Source: Ectobius pallidus (lineage: Eukaryota; Arthropoda; Insecta; Blattodea; Ectobiidae). Taken from it: DNA of 64,000 bases. The DNA is taken from assembly GCA_964059195.1 (NCBI GenBank), contig CAXKWD010000003.1, positions 17,280,606-17,344,605 on the forward strand, read 5' to 3'. Both the position numbers and the translations under genes were made by a program. The notes under the pieces are model-generated. The model was not told the DNA's origin. It ran no database searches and was given only the letters and a program-made list of their open reading frames with translations. Shown here in pieces: positions 31,519-42,829 of this stretch. Numbering within the stretch: the first letter of the stretch is position 1; every line of letters starts with the position of its first letter.

Positions 31519-31917
31519 TATAGTGCAGTTACTCATTGGATGGCCAGTCGGCTTCAAAGGTTTCGGTGTTTCTTTATGTTAATTGATCTGACTAAATCGG
31601 TCTTGGGCTTCCACTTTCCAAAACAAAAGCAACGTTGCAATATTCTCTCATTGTTATCACTTACCTCAGTTCTTCCTTCGCTTTATTCAATGCACACGTG
31701 TTATTGTTTACTGTAACTAGATCTTGCAACTGGGCATTTCACTCCACGCGGAGTAGACGACTAGCTGTCAAAATCACCACAGGACATTCATAGATTTTGA
31801 TTGGCTGGGGTAACTTGCTGATTGGTGCGGTAAAACAAAGAACATGGGTTGAGCTGTCAAACATTTCCTCCTAACGAAAGGAAGCCGCCTGGGTATGCAA
31901 TGAGTAACTGGACTATA
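31519..31917 (+). mobile_element. MITE with CAGTTACTCATTG termini
   Basis: TATAGTGCAGTTACTCATTG at the left and, reversed, TATAGTCCAGTTACTCATTG at the right form a 20-bp inverted repeat with one difference, flanked by TA-rich sequence compatible with a TA target. About 400 bp, without coding content. The 97-codon frame at 31423-31716 spans its left end and is not a gene. Confidence 0.65.
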
Positions 31918-31982
31918 CATACAATGACACGCATTAAATAACACAACAAGCTATCTACTTACCAACACCCTATCAATATAAA

Positions 31983-32501
31983 TAGGTTTGTTCGCAAAGC
32001 AGTCAGAAACCAGGAACAAATCGTTCGCGCATGCGCTCTTTCTCCACACGCGTTCGCAAAGCGAGAATCCGTGATTCTGATTTCAATCTTCTGTTCGCAA
32101 AGCTCTCACGGACAGTTTCTGTACTATAAGAAAAGTTTGCAGGCTCTAGCATGAATTGTTATCAGAGACATGCTCAGTGACCTATTTTCACGCGCCTGAC
32201 TCCTCCCTCCTATAACATTGCGCCAGATTTATAAACATAGGCTACTTATATGTATGAATAATGGAAGATAATTAAAAATTTCCCAAAATATAGATTATAT
32301 TGTCGATGTATATTGCATTTATAACATGTCAAAGGGAAATATATATTTTATTTGCATATCATATCGATTAAACGCAGAAACTATCGATTCCAAATTCTTG
32401 TAACCGTTCGCAAAGTGCAAAGCACGGGTAAGTTACAGACTGGACATGCGCAGTACAACAAATTCTCAAGCGGTCACGGATTTGCTTTGCGAACAAACCT
32501 A
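31983..32501 (+). mobile_element. MITE with TTCGCAAAGC termini and internal repeats
   Basis: TAGGTTTGTTCGCAAAGCA at the left and the same sequence inverted at the right form a 19-bp perfect inverted repeat. GTTCGCAAAG occurs three more times internally (about 32049, 32092, 32405). Flanks AATATAAAT and AATATTAAT agree at 8 of 9 bases, suggesting an 8-9 bp duplication (hAT or Mutator-like length). Confidence 0.75.
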
Positions 32502-34009
32502 ATATTAATAATTTTAAAAATCTCTGTCCATTCAAAACTATAGCATGTAAAACATAAGTAAGTTACATAATATTATACATGCTTATCACATACCCTATTC
32601 AATATATTTTTTTTTTAAATTTGGCGTTAGGAGGAAACGTTTCGAAGGTTTCTGCAGGTAATTCATTCCAATCCTGAATCCCTCTATGTAAAAAAGAAAA
32701 ATTGGCAATATTTGTATGTCGTATGTCGACGACTATTATTCGTGGTTGATCATCATGAGATGATAAATAACTTTCTCTTCGGGTGGATAGATATTGATCA
32801 AATCCGTGTCTACTCTTTCGACCATATCTAATTTTTAGGTTTCATTTAAAATACTTTCTCTTCCTCCAAAACTTCAGGAACTGTTAAGGAATTTACTTGC
32901 AATGATAGGCCTGCATAGAATTTAATTGAAACCAGGAAAACTTAGCGGCGTATTTGTTATTCTGTGACGCCATCCCGCGATCTAATTCGAAGAAAATACA
33001 AAGTGCATTGGGAAAGTACGTGGATAGTTGGCTTCGGTTTTGTGTTAATAATATTGTGAAGCACTTTAAAATTAGCTCATGAAGATAAACGTTCGCCTCC
33101 AGTTTTATGCCATCCATTTAAACGACGGAGAAGATGCAGATGCTGGCATAACGTGCCCGTGTGCCGTGATTTGTTATGGTTACGTATTGGGACTTGAATA
33201 ATATTTCTTCCTTTTACTTTCTAAGACCTGTAGTCGTACTTGTTTCCAGCTAAGCATTATGAACGATTTACTGTGCGAATATTCCCGTTCTCTACTCGGG
33301 TTCGGGTTAGATGTCAGTAGAGTTCGGGTGTTTTATTACCTAAAAAAGTGGAAAATATGACTGCAAATGTGCCCTTAAAAATGACTAAATATGACCCAAT
33401 GTGGGATGGTTTTGAAATTTTGAAATATACAAATGAAAGCGCAGGGTATGGAATATATTTGTGATGTAGATTATGGGTACTAGATGTAGGATAGAGTAGG
33501 GAGTAGACATCTGTAAACATGCATACACGACGGCATCGTGCCACTCTTTTGCATTGGAGTAAGCATAAAAGCTCGCATACAAACCTATAACACCCTCGAA
33601 GTTCGGTACGGAAGGTCCTTTTTCCCAAAGCTTCCACCAGCTCCCTGTAGCATTCTCTGGCATTTTCATTCCAAGAAAGAAAGCTATTCTGACATTTGTG
33701 ACATATCTTGTCACACCCATTCTGCACTACTTATTAATCGTGAGTAACTATAAACTTTCATTAATTTACCACTATTAGCAGCGTGTCCAGTGACTATAGT
33801 GGTTTAGGATTTATAACCGACCGAAATGGAAGTTCTCTGTATCTATTTATTACATCTCACTTGACCCATTTCGGCTGGCAGCATATTCCTGGAAGAGATA
33901 CTGAATGTTGAACTAATCGTTGATCAACTGCGGGTTCCCACAGTAATATCTGTTAATCTCGATTTCAAACGCCTATCGCAACATTGCCAGAGTTAACCAA
34001 CTGTCTGTC
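32502..34009. other. Mostly unassigned; TE fragment at 33330-33405
   Basis: On the minus strand, 33330-33405 reads GGGTCATATTTAGTCATTTT, TTTGCAGTCATATTTTCCAC; the plus strand at 40785-40860 has nearly the same blocks. Both resemble the TGACC-type subterminal repeats of the hAT elements at 11960 and 15281. Two overlapping minus-strand frames at 33314-33727 have no recognised domain. Confidence 0.4.
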
Positions 34010-34013
34010 TTAA

Positions 34014-34525
34014 GGGGGGACATACAGCTTTCGATGAAATTCATTGGTGAGAAATATGTGAATTTCATTTTTTTTCTCTCAGCAATGAATTTCTACAGTC
34101 TTGCAATCTGACATAATCTTCAGTATAAGTATTAAATATATATATATAATTTAACGAAAAAGAAAATTTAAAAAAGATTTTAAAAAATACTTATACTGAA
34201 GATATTTCAAAGATCCTAGATTATATTGTTCACATGATATTAACAAACACACAGAAACATAATTACTCAGAAATATTTATATTTGTGGAAGTTATCAGGG
34301 AAACGGCATTTTAGTGCATGAAGCGTGACTGCCATTTTGTAATGATAAATTGCTAGAACTGTAACAGTTTGATTAATTTTGAAAATAGTATGCAATTGTA
34401 GAAATAGTCAATAAAAAAGTATGTCAGATTGCAAGACTGTAGAGCAATCCATTGCTGAGAAAAATAATAATGAAATTCACCTATTTCTCACCAATGAATT
34501 TCATCGAAAGCTGTGTGTTCCCCCC
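34014..34525 (+). mobile_element. TTAA-flanked transposon with about 110-bp inverted repeats
   Basis: TTAA at 34010-34013 and 34526-34529 flank ends that begin GGGGGGACATACAGCTTTCG and end with its near complement. The inverted repeats run on for over 100 bp (ATGAAATTCATTGGTGAGAAA; CAATGAATTTCTACAGTCTTGC against GCAAGACTGTAGAGCAATCC). TTAA duplications point to piggyBac or Kolobok groups. There is no transposase frame. A second inverted block, TCTTCAGTATAAGTA / TACTTATACTGAAGA (34120-34203), forms an inner hairpin. Confidence 0.85.
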
Positions 34526-35374
34526 TTAATGACAGTTCCAGAAATACACATTTCTGCGTTGATAGGACTCACGCATTTTTATTTTCTTTTGCAAATAAAT
34601 ATTGTTTAAAGTTCTACCTTACATCTGTGTATCTGGAGTTGCTCTTTATGACGTGCTTGACGTTTATTCTCATCTTAGAATTAGAAGGCCTGTTTACAGA
34701 TCAAATCGGCCTTGCTTAAATGCAGAGTGCGTGTTTATTTATACATTAAAATATAAACAACTGATAAGGCAGTGAACTTAAATATATTTTCAGACGGAGT
34801 GTGGGAATTACTGTGAAATAAATCACGCCACATTAAAGATAGATCATTTCTGTGATGTATCAACGGATACTTGTACAGCTGACTCAGATTTGCCACTAAA
34901 AGTTAAGGACTCGTTCACTTGTATCAAGCCTTTAGTAAGAAGAAAAAAATCATAGGCCTACTAACATCAGGAATGTAGGCATACCTTGAAATTTACAGCC
35001 TTATTTTATTTTACCTATAGAGGCTGCCTGGTCCTTATTACTTTTTACTTATACGGTTATATTTTATCAGGAGGGGGTTATAACGATGTGCGAATTACTT
35101 TCTTTTTGTTCGTTAACAAGGACATAACTTCTAAATCATCATATTATTTTGTGTTTCTGGTGGTCTTGATGTTTCGTTTATGCTAACGAGTAAAGTGAAA
35201 GTAGAATGAAAAGTCACTAGCAATTCATTGAACTATTATAATCGCATGAATATTAGAGTAGTAATAAATATCGTAATAAAATCAGGTAAACTGATGTAAA
35301 AAAGTGCCAGTATGTTTTTGTTTAATCAGTTATGATTGCAGTTATGATATGCAGAATACAAAAATCAAATTGGC

Positions 35375-35455
35375 CGGTTTCGGGATTTGAACCATGGAAC
35401 TCCAAAATGTGAGGCCAAAACGTTACCATCTCAGCCACCTGGGTCAGTTTAACGG
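35375..35455 (-). repeat. tRNA-derived SINE head
   Basis: On the minus strand: CCAGGTGGCTGAGATGGTAA (box A region) and, about 50 nt later, GGTTCAAATCCCG (box B). Spacing and sequence are those of an internal Pol III promoter of a tRNA-like SINE head. No intact cloverleaf is preserved. Confidence 0.55.
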
Positions 35456-35459
35456 TCTA

Positions 35460-36110
35460 GTTGGATAAGCGCATTTAAAGCAATAGTGTTGTCATAGCTA
35501 ACTGTATTTTAATTGCCAAAGCCTTATAAAATCACAGTAAAACAATTGACTATGTTGTCATGATAACTGATGTGCATTTCATAAATTCTTTCGAATACGT
35601 ATATTACCATAAAATAGGCACTAAATTGAGCATTACTCCGAAGCAGGTCAACCGATTTTATCCAATATCAATTGACGTCTTCCCATGGGCATTATAAATG
35701 TGTACACAAAGTTTCATAAGCGTATTTCAGTTATTGCGCCTTTAAAATATACACTAAATTGGGTTTTACTCCGGTACTGGTCAACAGATTAGGTTCAAAT
35801 TCAATAGGGTACTTTTCATGGGCGTCATAAATGCGTATAACAAGTTTAATGGAAATCCGATACAGCGTATTTGAGTTATGGCGCCTTTCTAATATAATCG
35901 ATTAAAATAGGCACTAAATTGGGCATTACTCCGATACCGGTGAACCGATTTGGTTCAATATCAATAGGGTTTTTCCCATGGACATTATAAATGTGTTTTC
36001 CAAGTTTCATGAAAATCTGAAAAAGCGTATTTGAGTTATGGTGCGTACAGACACACGGACAGACAGACAGACGGACAGACAGACTGTTCATTTATTTAGT
36101 ATGCCGTGAT
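35460..36110 (-). repeat. Helitron-related module with three tandem units of about 135 bp
   Basis: The block CACTAAATTG.GC.TTACTCCG, then CAACCGATT, then CCCATGG.CATTATAAATG, then GCGTATTTGAGTTATG.CGC occurs three times (about 35618-35740, 35752-35885, 35910-36045). A GACA/CAGA-rich stretch follows (36050-36085). Nearer the left, the minus strand (TCAGTTATCATGACAACATA, TTTTACTGTGATT) matches the Helitron interior at 39330-39385. A single diverged unit recurs inverted at 44281-44520. Confidence 0.6.
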
Positions 36111-36384
36111 CTGACAACTGACAGTATTAATTATTTCATTTTAAACTAATAAGAAGAAAGTAATTATTATTCATTATTTTATTTGTGAAATAGTCTTAAT
36201 AAATCCAACTCGAGGTTACGAGTTTCATAAGATAAATTCGCTCCTGCTGCGCAGTCGCGAATCTATCGATAAACTCGTAACCTCTCGTGGGATTACCTAT
36301 GATAAAAGGCTAGCCTACGGCAGTGGGGGGAAAAATGTGAAACATAATTTTCTCTACCCAAATAAAAGTTTTGGCTACTAATCT

Positions 36385-37330
36385 ATCTAGGCTACGTACT
36401 GCATATAAAGAAGAGTTGTGTGTTTGTCTTTTGTACAAATCTACAATTTTATTCCAATCTGGATGAAATTTTGCACACATGGGCGATGCTGGCTCTTTTA
36501 AGCTATATGGTATACTTAGTACAGTATAATAATAGCCTATACTAGCTTAAAAGACCCAGCATCATATCATATTATGCATTATATCATATTATGGTATAAT
36601 GCATATTATGGAGTTAATGTAGAAAATTTTAACAAAATTGTTGTAGCCATTTTTCATAAAATCGGCAAAAAAGGCATTCTCTTCATATAAAGGGGTTGCT
36701 AAAATGAAGAGAAAGGAGTTACCACGTTTCGAACTGCATCCCCGAAGGATACACTACCAAAATAAAATCTGATTAAAGGCAACTTTCTTTGCCCTAAGCA
36801 ATGCAACTTTCGCACTTCACATTCTATTATAGAATAAGAGGTCGTATTGCAAGGAGTGCGTATTCAGTTCTTTCAACGTGATGCAAAGTTTTATTGTTCA
36901 CTAGGCAAGCCTGAGTTTCTACAAACAGTGGGTGGCTTATAACTACCCTTCAGATAATTTTTTTGCAAAAAAAGTCTTCTTGATATAAGCACTTCATGTA
37001 CAAAATTTAAACAAACCCGTTAGAGCAATTTTCTAGAAAATAGCATTAAACAAAATTTTCTTAATGTAAAGTGGCGAAAGTCGTCGGCAGTCTTCGTGTC
37101 ACATCCCCAGAAGGTACCTAACCCAAATATAACATATTTTCATTCGATTTTTCATACTCGAGTTAGGCTGTTCACAGACATAGCCTACTTACAGACGTGT
37201 TTATGAAAATAGGATTTTTGGATTCAGGAGACCTCAAAACTTGTATTTATGTTAAAAAAACTAGCTTAATTCGTTGTCGAAAACAGTATTTCCTTTACCT
37301 TTAGTATCTATGGTAGGGGCAGAGCAAATA
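36385..37330 (+). repeat. Composite repeat: Helitron-like start fused to the 19405 family
   Basis: GCATATAAAGAAGAGTTGTG, TTGTACAAATCTACAATTTT and GAAATTTTGCACACATGGGC resemble the start of the Helitron at 39072 (CTTATACAAATCTACATTTC, CATTTTGCACACATACC). GAATAAGAGGTCGTATTGCA at 36830 matches its interior. From 36920 to 37325 the minus strand matches 19405-19870. No ends suitable for transposition are visible. Confidence 0.5.
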
Positions 37331-38047
37331 AATATTATATAAGCCTATGTAGGTACTAGCGGACATATGACCATTGTTTTTTAGTATGTCGGCCTGAAAT
37401 CCGATCGGAACACAAATTTTGACCCTGTTTTAAAACTTACGCTGTGGGGAATAATAGGTAAATATGATGTACCGTGTAATCTCATGTTATTTATAAGTAT
37501 TCTTGTAATGTACTTTCGATAACGATTGCTGAATTGATGTATCTCAGATTAGCGAACGTTTTCGATAAGATTAGTATGTTAATAGGACACATTTTGAAAA
37601 CGTGCCAAATGCAAAGTGTTTATATGCTTACCCCTCATTGAGGGTTTGGAGTGCCCCCCCACCTTCGCACACCAACGAAGTCAGGAAGCGCTGTTCACTA
37701 TATCCTGACTCTAGTGAAGTGTAAGTGTTGGACACTGTAAGGTGTTGACCAAGTGCGTGCTCACGGTTCCGTGATATATTAAAATAAGACCCGCTATACT
37801 TTTTTACCTCCCTTACAGTGTTTCTTGTGATTATTGTGCCACGTGTTGTACGTCTAAAGACCTGAATGCAATAGGGTATGCTTCGCATTCTGTTGATTCA
37901 GTTTTTCGCAGTATTTGTACAGATGTGTCGTAATTTTGAGCATGAGTCTCTGTCGCTTCCGATCATGTCTGGATTAGTGTGTGTTAGTGAATGTGACAGG
38001 ACAGTGCGACAGTGCTTAAGAATTTTGGCGTCTTTGGTGTGGTGTTA
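37331..38047. other. No repeat recognised; possible 5' flank of a host exon
   Basis: This stretch is less repeat-like and a little more GC-rich than its surroundings. CACGTG occurs near 37840. It may hold a promoter or leader for the candidate exon at 38068, but no initiator can be chosen. Confidence 0.25.
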
Positions 38048-38067
38048 ATGCCGACCAGTATTAAGTA

Positions 38068-38136
38068 ATGCCAAAAATAACAGAAATGGCGCTTGGGAAT
38101 ATGTTTCGTCGGAAGAAAAGTTGGACACTCGAACCG
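38068..38136 (+). CDS. Candidate first coding exon of a second unidentified gene
   Basis: A 69-nt frame from ATG (38068) reads MPKITEMALGN then MFRRKKSWTLEP and ends CCG|GTATGT, a good donor, in phase 0. An in-frame TAA lies six bases upstream, so this is the first possible ATG in its frame. A six-codon upstream ORF (38048-38068, MPTSIK) has a TAA that overlaps the start ATG. The basic FRRKKSW motif is more protein-like than surrounding frames. I recognise no family and see no downstream exon. Alternatively it is chance. Confidence 0.35.
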
Positions 38137-39071
38137 GTATGTGTATATTCCCACATTAATTCAGGGGTTCATTACTAGGCTTTAATACAACTTTAGGTGT
38201 CTAAAAACTCATAAAAAGGGGGGAAAATAGTGCAACAAACGGTATTGAAATCTTACTAACAAAAACATCGTATATGCAAAATAGCTCTTGTAACACTATT
38301 GCACTCGACAAATTAAGAGAGAAATACTTTATTCAAGCCATCTGCCTGGCAATCCAGGGGGCCATAAAGGTCCTGAACAAACAAAGAAAAAGAAACATAA
38401 ATATATAATTACTTGGATTGAATTGAAACATAAGAACTCTAAGAAGTATATAAATGATTGTGTGATAAAAATAATGAATCTTCTAAAACTCGAATACATA
38501 TTCTAACAACAGTTTCATTAGAAATATTAAGAGACTGTAGAAATATATACGTATATTACCTTAACTATTCTCTTACACAAAGTTTTTGTTTTATTAAGAA
38601 GCCTACTATTGAAATGATAAAATAAAAATAATACCATAAGAACACTTGGTTGAAAAAAGAATAATCGAAAAATTAAGTTTTAGGAAGAAGGCCTTTAAAG
38701 ATTTAAAAATTATAATTTTTCTATAAGAAGCATAAATTTTAGAGTGTTCGGCTGATTAATTTGAAATGAAGTTTGTTTACAAATTGGATCCCTGGGACCC
38801 TTTATAATCAGAATATGACAATTAAGTAAGAGTTCATATTCTTTGGTGTAGAAAATAATGTGGTTTCATATCATATTAAAAATGAGGAAATATTACAAAA
38901 GAAACTTAGCGACAATTCCTAATTTCGAACTCAGAAATTGTTCAGTACTGCTAAGAAACTATTCATATTTTTAAAAAAATAGGCAAAAAGGGTACATATA
39001 AAACAAAAGGCACTAAGGATAAAAAAGAGGCAAGATAAAGCTTCACCAGAAGGCTTTGTTTGTTATAGTAA
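38137..39071. other. No feature recognised
   Basis: AT-rich sequence between the candidate exon and the Helitron. If the exon is real this is intron. Confidence 0.3.
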
Positions 39072-40126
39072 TCTAATATATAAAATCGAAAGTGTGTATG
39101 TATGTATGTATGTATGTATGTATGTATGTATGTATGTATGTATGTATGTATGTATGTATGTTTGTTCCTTATACAAATCTACATTTCTTTACCAATTTAC
39201 ACGACATTTTGCACACATACCCAGTTAAGCCCGGGAAGTATAGCTGTCGACATTGAAATTGAAACAAATCAGTCCTTCCCTTGAAAATTATATAATTTCT
39301 GTGAATATTCTACTGAAAAAAATGAAATGTTGTTCAGTTCACATGGCAACAGTGAATTGTTTACTGTGATTACATAGGGCCTTGGACTAAATAGCCTAAT
39401 GCTGGACTTTAACGAATTATGATTCCATGTAATATATTGGCGAAAATAATTACTGAAAAATGAATTACACGAAAATAAAGCACAGTGTGATGCAGTCACA
39501 TAACTTTCTCTACCCTCGACATAAGAAATATTTTCTCACTTCACATTTTGATTTAGAATAAGAGGTCGTATTGCAGGAGCAACTTAAGTGTGTGAGTATG
39601 CTATGTCAGAAGTCGGTAAATAGTCAGTTATCCATAGCTGTAGGCTTTTTATTAGTTGAGATTTATCATAGGCCCTAAGCATGGGATGGAACATTTTGAG
39701 TCCTATGCTCGCAGTGTATTATGTCCCGGGTTTTAGGGGAGGAAAGTATGAAAGTGATATTGCATTTCTCTTTTATTTCAGCCCCGAAACGGTTATATGG
39801 TAACATGAGAATGAGAAATAAAATTTTCCGTCAAGTCAATACAATCTTATGTAATTTATGTTTCTTCTTATTTCAACCCCTCTCAGGCATGATGAGTAGA
39901 AGCAACGGAATGCAGCATTCGACATCCTCTATGAACCATAAAAAGCTATATCTAGCGTTTTCTGAGGGAATAGTCTGAGTGCCATATGTTGTTCTTCCTC
40001 ATTTCGAATTCTACATAGCCTACATTATTATATCAGGACCTAGAGTTTCAACATCGAAAGTCCTCCATAAGTTAATTTCAAATTACAAAATACAAAGCCC
40101 GGGCGACGCCGGGCCTTTTCAGCTAG
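39072..40126 (+). mobile_element. Complete non-autonomous Helitron, 1055 bp
   Basis: Starts TCTAATATATAAAATC after an A and ends CTAG (40123-40126) before a T, with a hairpin GCCCGG-GCGAC-GCCGGGC about 9 nt before the end. Near the 5' end is a (TATG)n array (39095-39161). There are no terminal inverted repeats. The interior contains modules found at 26280-29580, 7085-7266, 35510-35600 and 36810-36860. No Rep/helicase frame; the short frames inside are not genes. Confidence 0.85.
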
Positions 40127-41260
40127 TTACTTTATATGAAAGTAGTTAGTAGTTTTGTATTATAGTACAAGGAAAAAGACCGGGTTTTTTAAGGAATAAA
40201 ATAATATAGCAAGTGGATTTATTAAAGTTAAATGAGTAAAGAAGTCTAAAAAATTCCTCAAAGGTTATTGGCACTGAATTCAAGTAAAGCTTGTTTGAAA
40301 GACTTCCACAGCCAATCACTATTATCGTCGTCGCATCGATAGACACTAGTAATGGGGTGGTAACTTGATTTTGAGGAAACAAATTTTACCATTAGGTAGC
40401 TCTGTTAATAGTGTTTATAAAGACTGCATAAATTGAAAAAAAAAAGTAAATTTCTGGACTTGGTCGGTATTTGTAATCAACCGCTCAATTAAAATCCTAG
40501 AATATATTATTAGATCCGTAGAACCAAATCTTATTTACTCTCTCACCTAGTGCACGTTTTCAGATTCATTGATGACTAAAATAATGCTGTCAGAATGATG
40601 TTTGTGATCTATTGGTTATCCTGAGCATGAAACAAAAGTTTGAATTTTTTGTGATTGGCACAAGCTGATTACTTTGGACTGATTTGGATTGCATGTAACT
40701 TTTTTTTTTATCGGTTGCACTTACAAAAATTCAGTTCTACGAGAAATTTAGAAAATACGTTCCTTTATGAGGTCATATTTAGAATTTTTGGGTCATATTT
40801 AGTCATTTTTAAGGTCATAGGCTATTTGCAGTCATATTTTCAACTTTTTTGGGTCATAATTACAATTCATTACATTCATTACAATTAAGTAAAACTTCTT
40901 GACCCCACAACAGCAGCTAATAGCGGTAGAATGTCAAACAGGTACAGTTTACAATATCAGATGCATTCACTGTTGTGTTATGACTTATGAGTATATCCTT
41001 AAGAAAATCGAGTTATGTCCACGTGAAAACTTTTTTGAGGTATATGTTTGCAGTGATTGAGGGAGCGCAGACATGACCTAAGGTAATGAGCCTTGGTGTA
41101 ATTCACAACGCTCTCCCTCCCAGCTCCCCTATGGCATTTAACTACATCCTCTGGAAGCCGTGTGAATGCTTACGCACCTTTTTAATTTTTATGCCTTTAA
41201 TAGTTCGTCCTGACCATTTACGTTCTCTATTAAAGTGTATGTATGTTTATATTTAAATGT
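40127..41260. other. Unassigned; TE-like repeat at 40770-40870
   Basis: GGTCATATTTAG, GGGTCATATTTAGTCATTTT and CAGTCATATTTTCAAC at 40770-40860 repeat the GGTCAT theme and match the minus strand at 33330-33405. No termini can be placed. The rest shows nothing recognisable. Confidence 0.4.
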
Positions 41261-41730
41261 TTAAATTTTAAATACCAATTGTACGCAAGCGCAGTTCGCA
41301 CGAGTCCCAAATATCGAGATAAATCTCTTAGCACACTCTTTTATTAGGTATTTTTCTTCTGGAACTATCTTCCAAAATTCTATGGCCGAAACACCACTTC
41401 GTTTAAGTCCTTTTAGTCCTTCGTCCTCTTGGAGTTCTAGTAGCTCCAACTCGACTCCAACACTGTATCCCTGGTGATGAAACAGGACAGCCATCGCCCA
41501 CATCATCAATAGCAAAAAGATTTTCTAGGAATGAAAATGAAGATTTAACTGTTCTCAGATCATTAAATATGCCATCGATTTCTTTAGCAAGACCAGACAT
41601 TTTACACAAATAATCTTCTGTTTCCACTTGAACATCAGGGAGGCTTTCAGTAATTTTCTTCAAACATTTGAAGTGAGCGAATGTTTTAGTCTCAACCGAA
41701 AGAGTTTTAATTTGCTCTGAAAACTAAATA
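41261..41730 (-). mobile_element. hAT transposase C-terminal remnant
   Basis: On the minus strand the frame from about 41725 reads TLSVETKTFAHFKCLKKITE, LAKEIDGIFNDLRTVKSSFS and FLENLFAIDD, then switches frame at about 41480 to GYSVGVELELLELQEDEGLK, AIEFWKIVPEEKYLIKECAK and RFISIFGTRANC. The last part is the hAT dimerisation block ('..EFW..VP...YP.L...A...ISIFGTT..CE..FS'), with the conserved ..GTTY.CE.. decayed to GTRANC. The N-terminal zinc finger and the catalytic core are missing. Next to it, at 41850-41895, a palindromic GGCTCGCGAGCC-type sequence resembles hAT end regions. Confidence 0.75.
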
Positions 41731-41842
41731 CACTCTGCGCTACATCAGAATAAATTTTTCACTTCCTCGTAATATGTTTTCATTTAATTATATTAACTAC
41801 ATACTTTTTAAAATCTGTATAATATTTACTCAGTCTTGGTTT

Positions 41843-42160
41843 CTAGAGCCACATGCGGCTCGCGAGCCTCGTTCTGGCTACCCATGTTGTAGAGTGCCGA
41901 AGTCTTTTCGATTGACGTAATCTGGCAAAACTTTTAAGGAGTCTCTTTACCAGTTCAATATTGTTTATCGGCCATTTCAGTCCATTTTTTATCACATCTC
42001 TACGTGACATCTGTCTTTCATCACTGAGATTCTCACATTCCCATAACAGTTGATTGACTGTTTGTACACTTTTATTGCCCAAACAGTTCGGGTTATCTGC
42101 TATTTTAAACTTATAAGAGTATTCATGTAACATATTCTGTTGCCGTATAAAGATCCGCAA
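41843..42160 (-). mobile_element. LINE C-terminal remnant (RNase H downstream tail)
   Basis: The minus-strand frame reads YSYKFKIADNPNCLGNKSVQ, TVNQLLWECENLSDERQ and RRDVIKNGLKWPINNIELV. The pattern of 'F.I.D.P.C.CG...QTV.HLL.EC..L..ER' followed by 'G.KWP' matches the tail in 4835-5252 and of insect LINEs with RNase H. The first Cys of the CxCG motif is replaced (NCLG). Coding similarity fades near 41915, where hAT-end-like sequence begins. Confidence 0.7.
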
Positions 42161-42829
42161 ATTGAGGTTAAACTTAACTTTTTTTATTTTATTTATTTAT
42201 TGGGAAGTGTGTACACATGAGGAGTAGCGCGCAGGACGCCTCAAAAGAGATGTGCGAAAACTTCGCCGGGTTTACTTTAGTTTTCTATAGCACTCCAATT
42301 TTATTTTTTAGAAATAATTACTTTCTGTATTTTGAAAACTACAAACTTAACAAAAGAATTTTCATTTTTGTAATTCTTTATGCTAGGAATATCGTTTCTG
42401 TGTCATCACAAGTGTAGAAGCGATCTGCACCTGAAGGCATAAAAATGTCGAATTATGCTAAAGGTTGCAATTGAATTCTTAAATTCATTAACACACTTAA
42501 TTCTTCCTTGGTTCATCCTTACTGTTCTCCCTGTTGTTTCTTCTCCCCTTTTTGAAGATTTTTCTTTTGTTCCACAATTCTACTTTCTTGAAGATCACCT
42601 GCGTTGACACTCTTTCGAATCCCGAAATCGGATTAGGCTTATTGATTAATCTTCTTCTTATGAGATGTTAGGAGAAGAAGAAATAAGTTAGTATTTGTCT
42701 TCTAAATAAAATAATAATGCAATTCCTTTCTCAACTTTTTCCTAGGCCTTTCTGTTACATTCAGCCACCTTAAGGAAATCTCGCTTGTAGAATTACATTC
42801 AGTAAGAAAAAAACTTCATGACTGTCTGC
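42161..42829. other. No feature recognised
   Basis: AT-rich, with a short TTTATT run at 42190-42202. No gene or element boundary seen. Confidence 0.3.

Noticed and set aside
31423..31716. 97-codon plus frame after (TTTA)n
   Set aside because: It spans a microsatellite and the left end of the MITE at 31519, so the frame is accidental.
31983..32501. Repeated GTTCGCAAAG words as regulatory operators or a CRISPR-like array
   Set aside because: Spacing is irregular, and the words coincide with the inverted ends of a MITE; subterminal transposase sites explain them.
33314..33727. 137- and 111-codon overlapping minus frames as a possible gene
   Set aside because: Neither has a recognisable domain, the two frames compete over the same DNA, and one end runs into TE-like repeats. 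No splice signals stood out.
39102..39284. Frame beginning with repeated Met-Tyr-Val-Cys
   Set aside because: Translated (TATG)n array inside the Helitron at 39072.
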